Source: Callaeas wilsoni
Lineage: Eukaryota > Chordata > Aves > Passeriformes > Callaeidae
Direction of reading: 5' to 3'
Length of the DNA stretch: 64,000 nucleotides
Assembly: GCA_013398955.1 (NCBI GenBank)
Contig: VWPU01018708.1
Span: forward strand, 1 to 64,000
Numbering within the stretch: the first letter of the stretch is position 1; each line of letters begins with the position of its first letter. The notes beneath the pieces are model-generated. The model ran no database searches. It worked only from the letters and a program-made list of their open reading frames with translations, and was not told the DNA's origin. The translations under genes and the position numbers were made by a program. Shown piece after piece: positions 52,951 through 62,327 of the stretch.

Positions 52951-54517
52951 GTACCCCGCATAAACAAATAAATTCACTCTGCCCCAGCCAGCACCCGCTT
53001 TACAAACACACCCCGCGAAACCCAAGGGGTTTGTGTTCTAACTCCTTTTGCTCCTCTCCTTTCAAAAACCTCTGTCATCAGCAGCAGTGCAAGACGGGTC
53101 ACACAAAGTTCCTGTGCAAAAAATCAGGTTCTGAACGCTTGAAGATACTTAAAAGCTGGTTGTTTTTTTTTTTTCATCCCAAATATCCCCTAAAGTTGTT
53201 CCTGCATGCTTCCAGAGTACATTTTTTTGGTTTCCAAAAACCACAAGTCTGCAACTCTCCTCTCCCCATCTCCTACCAGCCCAGGGAAGGGCCAGCGAAA
53301 TCCTTTCGGAACAGAACTTCTTTGAGGAATATTTTAAGCTCCATTTCTGGAGGAGAGATCTAATAAGCAACAATATCCTGGCCTTTATTCCATACTGGAT
53401 TCATAGCACATGTCCAACTCCTTGAAAAATCACGATGGGGTAGTAGCGAGAAAAACCCTATGTTACAATGGTTTTAGTAATTTTTTAATGTGCAACCAAA
53501 GCCTTCAACTTTTCTTACTTATTTTTGTGGTCAGCACTTAGTAGGTCGGAGGGGAAGAATATAAGGCAAAGGGCTTTTATGAGGCTATTGCTGCTCTGAA
53601 GGCAACTTCTCCCCTCTCTCACACTAAACTCATCACAGACTGTTTCTTCCAGCACAGTCCTGACAGCAGAACTCCTCCAAGCCAGCACACAAGTGAAACA
53701 GCACCTCCACAGATTTTCCTTTGCAAATCCAAGGATTTGCCTACACCAAGAAGAGGAATACTCCTGTCAGCACTTAAGAAGGGGGGGAATTAACTTACCA
53801 TAAAAATAAACTCCTTGGGAAATTTCTTCTTTCACCTATTGAACTTCCAGACTGGTTGGAGGAAAGGTAATATTTAAGCAGATGTTCTTACCTTGATGAA
53901 GTTTCTCTGTGGGAGTTTCATAGCTAATCATAAAGAAAATCTAGGTGGAATATTTAATTTAGATGGTATGGGTTTTTTAATATAAGCTTAGCAGAAAAAT
54001 TCAGCATGATCTTGACAGAATCAAACATATCTTAAGGCAATCTAGGCCTATATTATTTTTTTTCTATTTTCAGACTACTTAAAAAAAGACAATTGTTTAT
54101 TCTCCTTATTATGTATGTCTCTAGGGAACCCCTTCATTTTACTTGGACTGATCTGTGGAAAATACTTAGCATCTGCTTCTCTATTTTCACCAGTGAGTTT
54201 TTTCTTCAATTTCAAACATTCTCTGCTTCAAGACAGTAGACACGCCTCTATTTCCTTAGTATTGCTTTTGAGTTTGTCATTGTATACAAATCAGTATGCA
54301 GAGATATTTACATTAACAATTATAATCTAAAATCTAGTACCATGGTAATTTATTCTGCCACAAGAGCCCTGCTGCATATGTTGTTAGTCCAAAAATCTAA
54401 TCTGAATTTTAAACCAACACACAGAAATGTCCTGTCTAGAAGTCACCAATGTGATACCAAGAACAAGACCATTAACTCTTCTCACTTTAGAATTAATTAA
54501 TCATTAATACCAACCAT
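52951..54517. other. Intergenic DNA, nothing recognised
   Basis: Apart from a T run at about 53162-53174, I see no gene, repeat family or clear regulatory motif. Confidence 0.6.
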
Positions 54518-55293
54518 ATGAAGTTTAACAAAGACAAGTGCTGGATTCTGCACCTGGGATGGAGCAACTCTGGATGTATGGACAGACTGGGGAACGAGAC
54601 GCTGGAGAGCAGTGCCACAGAAAGGGACCTGGGGGTCCTGGTCAGTGTCAGATTGAATGAGTCAGCAGTGCCTGGCAGCCAGGAGGGCCAAGTGTGTCCT
54701 GGGGTGCATCAGGCACAGCATCGCAGCCAGGCAAGGGAGGGGATTGTCCCGCTCTGCTCTGCACTGGGGCAGCCTCACCTCGAGTGCTGGGGCAGTTTTG
54801 GGTGCCCATATAAGAAGACCTAAAGCTCTCAGAGTGTTCAAAGGAGGGCAGCAAGCAGGGTGAAGGGCCTTGAGGAGACGCTGTGTGAGGAGCGGCTGAG
54901 GGCGCTTGGTCTGTTCAGCCTGGAGAGGAGGAGACTGAGAGGAGACCTCACTGCAGTTACAACTTCCGCATGAGGGGAAGAGGAGGGGCAGGCACTGATC
55001 TCTTCTCTCTGGTGACCAGTGAGAGGACCTGAGGGAATGGCCTGAAGATGTGTCAGGGGAGGTTTAGGTTGGATATCAGGAAAAGGTGCTACACGCAGAA
55101 GCTGGCTGGGCACTGGAACAGCTCCCCAGGGAAGTGGTCACAGCACCAAGCCTGACAGAATGCCAGAAGCGTTTGGACAATGCTCTCAAGTACATGGAGC
55201 CTGAGATTCTTGGGGATGGTGGTATACAGGGCCAGAAGCTGGACTCGGTGATCCTTCTGGGTCCCTTCCAACTCAGGATATTCTAGGATATTT
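54518..55293 (+). mobile_element. CR1-type LINE, 5'-truncated and frameshifted, with intact-looking 3' end
   Basis: The segment encodes the familiar C-terminal part of the avian CR1 ORF2: KFNKDKC, an RLG...LESS block, a DLGVLV block, then, in a shifted frame, PLYSAL-like and LFSLE-like remnants. The 3' end carries the usual CR1 terminal text (CTGGACTCGGTGATCCTTCTGGGTCCCTTCCAACTCAGGATATTCTAGGATATT, shown here as non-coding landmark only in part: CCCTTCCAACTCAGGATATT at about 55262-55281). Coding sense is on the plus strand. The frame changes near 54650 and later stops show it cannot move itself. CR1 copies are typically 5'-truncated, as here. It lies about 3.2 kb downstream of the CRY1 stop. 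Confidence 0.9.
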
Positions 55294-56649
55294 TAATTTG
55301 GGCACCCCATGCAAGTAGGAAACTAACCTAGTCATATGCAAATTCATACTACTTTTTCAGAGATCTTAATGGTCTGAGAAAACACTTAGATATAACTTCT
55401 CTAAACATTTGAGACAGCACTGACTGAGCATTCAGCAAGTCTGAAATCAACATCCTCAAAAGGCAGCAAATTAAATGCACTGCAGGAAAAACTTCCCAGC
55501 TATTAAGCAAATTGTAATTATAGCAGGGAGAAAAAAAACCTCAAACACCCAGATTGTGAAGAAACACTTAATAAATACATCAGTGAAAACCATTTAATGG
55601 TCAGATTACATACATGCAGTTTCAAGAAAAAGGCCTGGATAATCTGAATATTGTTTTGCTTCAGTATCATGAAATTTGGAAGTGAAAGGTAATATAGTTC
55701 ATTGTTTGCACCTTCCAGATTAAGTCTAAAAAGAGTATTTCTCTTCTTTCCTGAAACAGTTCTGTTTGGAAATATATGCAGGAGCAAGAGTACACAAAAG
55801 ACAAACATACGTATCTATATATACAATTTTCTTTTATTAACAAGGTATGTCATTACTGAACAAGGCAACTGAGAAATACAAGGACTGGACATATACATGA
55901 AAATTTTACAACTCGACTAAAATTGGCATGTGTTTTATATACAGATGTGATTAATTACGGTTACAACTCTACTGTATTTGATTAAACACAGTCCTAAGCA
56001 CTTACATTATGAAAATATGAAGTTGATCATACAGAGCTCAAGTATGGAATCTAAAAATAATAACAATTTAAAAACTTCCAAACTTTCTATGTTCATCTGT
56101 TTTTCAGAACGGCACTATAGCTTTTCCTACTACCATATACATGAAAGATTATCAAAAATATATTGATGGGTCTATCACTAATCATGAATATTCATATTTA
56201 CAATAAGTTAGCAAATTCTTCACCAAATACTTTATATACAAAACTCAATTTGCCCTTTGTGAAAGAGTCATTAAAAAGTTAAAAACCATAGAAATGCCAG
56301 TTAGAAATAATGCATTCCAAAAATTGGACTTGTTTACAACAACTGAGAACAATCGAAAATAATTTATGAAAAAGTATGTAATTTTAGAACATGAACTCTC
56401 ACAACACTTTAGTTCCAATATAGAGTAGCAGGAATTTTGTCCCATGTGTTCTTTGAGTGGCAAACTTCTCTTCCAATAAAGCTGCAAGAAAAAAAGAAAA
56501 AAAAATATTCTTAAGCAGTTTGATGCGAGTCTTTGAAGATAGGAGTAATTCAAGGGACCAATATTGTTTCCCCCCTTCTCAATGCAGGAAGCCCTGTTCC
56601 AATCTGTATTGGCCCAAATACTCAGAATTCTTATTTCTCACCTTAGAGG
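55294..56649. other. AT-rich flank downstream of CRY1
   Basis: AT-rich DNA between the CR1 insertion and the open segments described below. On the minus strand a very strong acceptor-like tract (about 20 pyrimidines ending CTTGCAG) precedes 56481. An AATAAA on the minus strand lies near 55837-55843, which could serve a long CRY1 3' UTR or a downstream exon. No gene is recognised. Confidence 0.45.
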
Positions 56650-56943
56650 CTAAAAGGGGAAGGAAAAAAAATAAGAGAAACCCAACAAAAGCCTCTGTAC
56701 TTCAGTGCTATTCAGAAGTGCAAAACCTTTTGCCAGCAGTGTTTTTGAGTATGATCTTGGCTGATCTTTGTATTGACCATAATGCTTTTGCAGCATGCTT
56801 TGAACACCCCTAACAAAATCAGTCTTCTCTGCCGAACTAGTAACCCCTCCAACCTGTCTCTCAATTGAAAAAGAGCTTAGACAGGAACCAGACGTTCGCT
56901 CTGCAGGTACTTCTTCTACACAGACACGAGCACCTAAGGAATT
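56650..56943 (-). other. Candidate exon downstream of CRY1, unidentified open segment
   Basis: On the minus strand an acceptor (TTTTGTATTGCAG) precedes an open segment of 97 codons plus stop. Its phase-0 translation is protein-like: NSLGARVCVEEVPAERTSG near the start and DFVRGVQSMLQKHYGQYKD near the middle. I do not recognise the family. It is not part of MTERF2 or TMEM263 as I know them. The reading phase agrees with an open segment ending at a strong donor at 57948. It could be a terminal or 3'-UTR exon of CRY1, an exon of an unannotated gene on the same strand, or chance. Confidence 0.3.
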
Positions 56944-57947
56944 CTGCAATACAAAACACGGATGCTGAATGAATCTACACATACTAAGGATTAGACAGCC
57001 ACTGAAACACAGACTCTCTGGGAATTATGTTCCGCTCAGGCCCATCCGAGTAACAGAAATCAATTTGAGAACACAGAAGCAGTTTACAGGGCTTCCAGTA
57101 TGTGAGAAAATAGCAGATGGATCACTCACTAAGGTCTCAGCTCACTTCCTCAATTGACAACATTATGGAAACAATGCTGTGGTTCTGCACTTAATCAGAT
57201 CAGTACAACACAACTGGTCCTAATGCACCGCAGTAACTTTGACAAAGTGCTTCCACCACATAGCAAGCAAAATTAGATCTTGCTGTCAAAACCAAATGAA
57301 GTAGACTGAATTCCCCTTTTTACCTCTAGAGATGATGAATGTCCTACACTTGTTATATGGAATCCCTGTTTTCCAGTTCCAATAATGCTCTCCATGCGCT
57401 ATTATCTTGCTTGTTGTGCTATTCTTACTTATTCTTCAAATTTCATAATGACCAATGCTCCACTTGGTTTTTTTAAAACATCTCTATCACCTTTAACCTT
57501 TGCGGCCACACTCCCAGTCTTGAAATTCTGTCCCCTCTTATTTCACACAGTCCTCCGTTATTTGGCTTTCCTCCTTAGTAATTACTCTTTAATTTAATGT
57601 AGTTTTAATTCTTTTCAGGTCATCTACCTTGCTCCTCTCAAATCAAGCTCAATGGGGGAAGAGGTATTACAATTTTGGCCTTCTCTTTCCTCTATCCTGT
57701 CCCCAACTTCATCCAAAAACCAAAATCAACTTATCTTCTCTATGTTGATGATTTTACACATACATAACTCCTTCTCCAATTTTCTGCTTCTCTCTACACA
57801 TTTCACGCCTGTTTATGTGTATCTATTTACAATGCCTCCTTCTCCAAATTCAGGTCTTTTTCACCACAGCTTGACAAACTTGGACAGTGTGAGTAACCTG
57901 CTTCAATTACAGACCAATGACAAAGGCTCACGCCTCACAAGTCTTAC

Positions 57948-58040
57948 CTCTGCATCTTCACACTCAATAACCACATCAGCACTTTGCAGGTTTTTGGCAG
58001 TATCTCTCTGAAGCATGTTCTGCTTAGTCCACTTATATGT
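57948..58040 (-). other. Candidate small exon downstream of CRY1
   Basis: A 31-codon open stretch on the minus strand ends exactly at GATGCAGAG|GTAAGA, a strong donor. The end of the translation, DTAKNLQSADVVIECEDAE, looks protein-like and ends in phase 0, matching the phase-0 start of the segment at 56943. The upstream border is weak: the nearest AG (TTAGTTTAG) has a poor pyrimidine tract and coincides with an in-frame TAG. Confidence 0.25.
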
Positions 58041-58266
58041 CTAAACTAATCCAGGCCCTGAGCTCTTCCTTTCAAGTTGTCTTAGTCTCCTGATTCAGGT
58101 CGCCATACACTCACACAAACAATGCTACTGGCACAACTTAAGGTGAGATGCGGGAGCAGAGAGTAACTGAAGCTACTTAAGCAGCTCTGCTAAATGTATT
58201 AAAACCACAGCTGATCCATCTCCCTTTTGTTAACACCTGGATCTGTGTCTGATAATCTTGTCTGGC

Positions 58267-58272
58267 TTTATT
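58267..58272 (-). terminator. Polyadenylation signal AATAAA for the full-length CRY1 transcript
   Basis: AATAAA on the minus strand about 200 bases downstream of the CRY1 stop codon. Candidate only; cleavage is not proven and more distal signals exist. Confidence 0.4.
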
Positions 58273-58470
58273 TTTGCGACTACTTCCTATCTCATACTTC
58301 ACAAACTCTTAGAGCCAGAATTTTGTACTGTCTGTTTGTACAGTCCCTGGAAAAGAAGTATTTGCAGCAACAGTTTAGGATCCTTTGCATTGCAGTGACA
58401 TGAATGTTATCACAGACACAAAATTTGTACAGAAATTTGATAACTTTAAGGTGCCTCAGATCTTACCAGT
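58267..58470 (-). other. CRY1: CRY1 proximal 3' UTR
   Basis: The sequence following the TAA at 58471-58473 is the 3' UTR of the full-length transcript. The first AATAAA lies at 58267-58272, about 200 bases after the stop, so a short 3' UTR is possible. Longer forms are equally possible because vertebrate CRY1 usually has a longer UTR. A donor-like CTG|GTAAGA begins at 58466, only four bases after the end of the stop codon. Confidence 0.6.
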
Positions 58471-58574
58471 TTAATTTGTGCTCTGTCGCTGGACTTTTGG
58501 TCCAACGCTCTGAGTTTCTTCTTCTGGATTTGGGCGTTTCCCTGCACTAATGCCAGTACCAAGGGCCGTTCTTC
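58471..58574 (-). CDS. CRY1: CRY1 exon 12: canonical (CRY1a-type) C-terminus
   Basis: 104 coding bases from the acceptor TTATCAG to TAA at 58471-58473, encoding residues 587-620. The end, [16 protein letters not shown] followed by VQRQSTN, is the bird CRY1a C-terminus and is the region against which CRY1a-specific antibodies were raised. Basic residues (GKRP, PKVQR) suit its reported nuclear-targeting role. A strong donor starts four bases after the stop. Confidence 0.97.
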
Positions 58575-61500
58575 CTGATAATTTAAAATCAGTATTTACA
58601 TTAAGACTCTGTTGCACCCTTATATATTCAGGGAAAGTGTTTGGGGTTTTATTTGTTGTTGTTTAAATTACCTGCTTGCAATAAGTGTGATTGCTGATTG
58701 TCTCCATGAGCATAGTGTAAGATACTACTTGCTTGACAGTAACCTGTTCAGATACAGTAGATATTTATTATACTACATAAAATTTAGAGCTGCAAGCAAG
58801 TGTAAAATTATATTCTTTACAACAACAAAAAGGAGCCAATTGATTTATTTCCCATCATCAAGAAAAATCCTGCCAGAAACTACCCTGAATGCAGAGGAGT
58901 TCTTATGCGAAAGAAAAATAAGCCTCATGATAGTCTACAGCAGTTAAAACATATATGCACTTATATATGCAAAATGAACAATATTAAGTGCCTACATATT
59001 TATGCATTATATTTGCAGCAAGCAGAATGTTTATATATCCAAACACTTTAATTATAAGTCATTATAAATTTTAACATTACTTCTGCCAAGTCTCCTCATC
59101 CTTTTTATTATTTTGTTATAGCAATGCTAATGGATCCCTGGCATAACTTAGTTGTGGAAAAACAAACAAAGAAAGTAACTTTAAGAAAGATGCAAACTTT
59201 CTTCTGATTCATGTAAACTGCCTACTGGCAACCTTGAAACTGAGTGTTCTGCATGAATAGTGCAATCAGCAGAAGCAGTTGCAAGGTTTCTTGTTCTGAA
59301 CAGTTGCGGTGTCCCGGTTATGTTCTGGGTGCTTAAACAAAACACAGATTACAGCCTTTCATGATCAGTAAACACACCACCTCTGTTAAGACTGCAAAGA
59401 AACAAACAGTTGGGTTAAATTCGATTGCAACTTGGATCAATCACAAACCACAGTTTAAGGTTCTGTATAGTTAATGTAACAAAAATTTGCGTCCACAATA
59501 AGAGACTATCCACACAAAACTGTGGAAATTAATTATATATGGAAAGAGTGGTAGTGAAATCAGGGAGAAGATAACATGCAAACTTTGCTATCCAATACAC
59601 AAGGTGAACTTCTGGTATTCCGATTCATTTAAAGTAGCCTAGCATAATGTTTATTAATTTTTGTTTCGTCATACTTGTGATCCCTCCCACTCAAAACATA
59701 CAAATATTGCTCTAGATAAGCACTTTAGAGATAAAAATGACAAGAAAAGCAAGTTCACTCTAAGAAATAATTTCTATGTTTCAAGAACAGAAACAAGGTC
59801 AGTTCATGTTGTAGACAGCAGCTGTCACCCAAAATTTATCCATGCTATTTTGATGTTTTGTCTGATTTTCCATAGTTGCAAGGATTTGGAGATCCTCTAC
59901 AGACAGGCACTGCCATAATACCTTGCTGCTGAATTCCACTTGTTCCTGTATGAGAGTCTCCCAGGGCACATGACTGAACAACAGTATGACCATCACCAGT
60001 TCCCAGCTGAGCTCCTGGAGAGGCAGAGAGAAGACTTAAATATAACAGAAGGTACAATTCCAGCTTTGGGATTTAAAATGTGGGGGGATTACCCCTCTCT
60101 TCAAGAGATAGGCTTTTTATTTTTTTTCCAAACCACTTCATTATGGGTCCAAAGCTCTAATGGTTTTTGTCTTTCCAAATTCACTGAACCTCATACAAAA
60201 GGAATACATTTCTGATGTGTAAAGTGTAAGTACATGTATATATGAAGACATTTTAAGGAGGAAAAAAGTGCACATAATATTCATTTTTTGAAAATAAACC
60301 CTTCTTTGTCTTCCAAATGTCCTAAACTTTTAAAAAATAAAAGCTGAAGCACCCAGCTTTAAGGAATTTACATTTTAAATCTTTAAGAGAACTGTATTGG
60401 CTAAGAAAAATAAAGTCTATCCTCCTCTACAATCTGCTTCTAACCTTGACTAAAGTCTATGAAGACTGTAAAACCAGTAGATTTCCACTTCTGCTGTATC
60501 CTTTTACATTGAAGAGTCTAAGGTCTATATAGTATTTAAGTATTTAAGATACACCATGGATTAATAAATCTTAATGCTGTTCTTATTTTTCCTTAGTAGC
60601 AATAAATTCCAGTAAGCAACCTAATGCCAGCATTAGAAAACTTTACAAGTTAACAATTCTCACTTGAAAGTTCACAAGTCACTCCTTATTATAAATATCA
60701 GGACAATTTTATACACTTGTAGGAGAAAATCATATTCAAATGCTTTTGAAGTCAAACTGTTCGATACAAGTTAGTAATCAATTTTTGGAGGGGGAAAAAA
60801 CACAGGTTAAAAATATTTGCATATTTGAGGTTAAAAAAATAATTTAAAGATGTCTATATACAAATATTATCAAACAGTGAATAAATTTGAAAGTATTTGT
60901 GACTTGCACTCAAAATTCTCTTATGAAAGCAGTTCTTACAATACAAAATGGCAAGGGCATTATGAAAGAAGTGCGTGTAGTTTAGTTCCAATAACTCTAT
61001 GTGTTGAAAGAATTTGACTGACCTCCAGTACTACCACAAGCAGAAATGCTTTCTCCTGGTGAATAGCCCATTAGGCCACCATTTCCATTTCCATTTGGAT
61101 TAGAAGGCACTGTTGCAAGAAGACCTAAATAACAAAACAACATATATAAAGAAAGATAGAAAAAAAAAAATAAAATTAAGTGCAGCATTCTGTTTTCCTT
61201 CTGACAGCCAGTTCTCCACCCTCGAGTGGTTTACTTTTATGACAGGAGAACACCTCTCTGTCTTGCCTACTTCTTGTTTCTTGAACAATTTTAGTTCACA
61301 TTTACTTAATTTTTTCTATATAATATTCTGCATAACTTCTCCAATATTCCTTAGTTACACATATACAATATGTTTGGTTTAAGTGCAACATATCCTGCTT
61401 CAATATCCAGTATCTGAACATACTGACTGCTCACATCTTCCTGAGCAGTACAACGCACCTGGTTTACTTCTCAGAGCAAAGGGGAATAATGCTGGGTTGG

Positions 61501-62327
61501 TGCCTACTTCTGCAACAGCATTTGCATACGCACAGTATCGCTGAAGTTATGAACCACATTAAATTCCTATCACTGGTACTAAAACTTATCAGTACAAGAG
61601 TATCAGAATGCACAGAAGGCCTAGTTTAACAAAAAACACTCCCAAAAACCCACAGAAAAAAAAATCCAGGCAATATTTGGAGAGGCACTCCTCTCAAACT
61701 CTTTCCTTTCTCAGTTACATATAATATTTTCATTTACTTGGATACAAACCCTAGTCACCACCCTGAGCTTACATCTGACCATCATTGCTATGGGACTAAA
61801 TTATTAAGTGCTAAACGGTGAGAGAAGTTTTAAATAAATAAAGCAAATAATCTATAATCATACCCAGTCCTCTGTATCGTGAAAGCTGCTGGTAGATCTG
61901 TTTCATCCTCTCAATATTCAGACGGCTTGCCTCTGCATGGTTTACCATTGGTTTGGGATAATTAACTCCTATAATACATTTTGCAGCCTTCTGGATGCTC
62001 TCTGGGGCATTCCAAGGATCATAGATGTATTTTGCAGGGAAACCTCTAAGAACTGGCAAATAACGTCTTTAAAAACATAACAAAAAGGTTAAAAGGTCAT
62101 GTTAAGTATAAAGCTGCTTGATAGTTTATGCAACACCCATGAATCAATCACTGCAATTTCTGGCTTGTGAGTTACCTGATATAATCCCCATTTGGGTCCG
62201 TTCTTCTGCCAAAACCCACTGGGCAGTAGCAGTGAAAAAACTGCTGAAAGAAGGAACTACAGGATAGCCACATCCAGCTTCCAGCATTCACACTCCAATC
62301 TGCATCAAGTAAGAGCTCTTCAAAGAC
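58471..62327 (-). CDS. CRY1: Cryptochrome-1, 3' half of gene (exons 7-12), 5' exons outside window
   Basis: CRY1 is the core circadian transcriptional repressor. It binds PER proteins, enters the nucleus and inhibits CLOCK:BMAL1. In birds it is also expressed in the retina and has been discussed as a magnetoreception candidate. Six exons join without a frame error: 62176-62327, 61864-62066, 61023-61124, 59922-60014, 58672-58743 and 58471-58574. They encode residues 380-620 of a 620-residue protein, a length normal for birds. All introns have GT-AG borders. Visible landmarks in family numbering are FAD-pocket residues D387 and N393, Trp-triad W397, the zinc/PER2 ligands C414 and H473, and the PER2/FBXL3-binding helix (about 471-493), followed by the flexible tail. 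No acceptable exon 6 was found up to 64,000, so intron 6 exceeds 1.6 kb. The gene looks intact. E-box control of CRY1 acts at the promoter, which is not in this window. Confidence 0.97.
58672..58743 (-). CDS. CRY1: CRY1 exon 11: 24-residue tail cassette
   Basis: 72 bases, phase 1 at both ends, acceptor TATCTGAACAG and donor GCAAGCAG|GTAATT. It encodes [16 protein letters not shown] and QQSHLLQA. It corresponds to human CRY1 exon 11, whose loss from the mRNA removes 24 residues and is associated with delayed sleep phase because the shortened repressor binds CLOCK:BMAL1 more tightly. The bird exon has the same length and phase, so the same in-frame skipping is possible. The following intron is only 97 bases. 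Confidence 0.96.
59650..59655 (-). terminator. Intronic polyadenylation signal AATAAA in CRY1 intron 10
   Basis: AATAAA on the CRY1 sense strand about 190 bases beyond the read-through stop at 59845. A suitable end for a transcript that retains the start of intron 10. Candidate only. Confidence 0.4.
59845..60014 (-). CDS. CRY1: Alternative extended exon 10 of CRY1 giving a different C-terminus (candidate CRY1b-type isoform)
   Basis: If the exon 10 donor is not used, the frame continues for 25 codons beyond QQQ and stops at TAG 59845-59847. The novel tail begins [16 protein letters not shown] and ends SDKTSK, replacing the canonical last 58 residues and giving a 587-residue protein. An AATAAA on the minus strand at 59650-59655, about 190 bases past this stop, could end such a transcript inside intron 10. 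Birds are reported to express a retinal isoform, CRY1b, that differs from CRY1a in its tail. Whether this is the same sequence I cannot confirm from memory, so the identity is inference; the open frame and the signal are visible. Confidence 0.55.
59922..60014 (-). CDS. CRY1: CRY1 exon 10: second tail exon
   Basis: 93 bases, phase 1 at both ends, acceptor CTGCCTCTCCAG and donor CAGCAAG|GTATTA. It encodes residues 532-563, with [11 protein letters not shown] followed by GTSGIQQQ. Symmetric like exons 9 and 11. Its donor GTATTA departs from the GTRAGT consensus at the later positions, which may favour the read-through form annotated separately. Confidence 0.96.
61023..61124 (-). CDS. CRY1: CRY1 exon 9: first tail exon
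   Basis: 102 bases with phase 1 at both ends, acceptor TGTTATTTAG and donor GGAG|GTCAGT. It encodes residues 498-532 at the start of the flexible tail. It is rich in Gly, Asn and Ser ([10 protein letters not shown], then GYSPGES), as in other vertebrate CRY1. Because its length is a multiple of three and both borders are phase 1, it can be skipped without shifting the frame. Reading past its donor would add seven residues and stop at 60997-60999. Confidence 0.97.
61864..62066 (-). CDS. CRY1: CRY1 exon 8: end of photolyase-homology region and PER2/FBXL3-binding helix
   Basis: 203 bases between acceptor TTTTTAAAG and donor CTGG|GTATG. It encodes R430 to the first base of G498. It includes the [18 protein letters not shown] motif, the zinc-ligand H473 in VNHAEAS, and the helix [17 protein letters not shown] that other vertebrate CRY1 proteins use to bind PER2 and the ubiquitin ligase FBXL3. 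It ends in phase 1. The intron separating it from exon 7 is only 109 bases. Confidence 0.97.
62176..62327 (-). CDS. CRY1: CRY1 exon 7: FAD-binding core
   Basis: 152 bases, starting in phase 0 after ATTTCTTAAG and ending ATATCAG|GTAAC. It encodes residues 380-429 plus two bases of R430. It contains D387 and N393 of the FAD pocket and W397 and W399 in GSWMW; W397 is the inner-surface Trp of the electron-transfer triad discussed for radical-pair chemistry. F405 follows, then C412 and C414 in HCYCP. C414 is a ligand of the zinc shared with PER2. Sequence agrees with known vertebrate CRY1 throughout. Confidence 0.97.
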
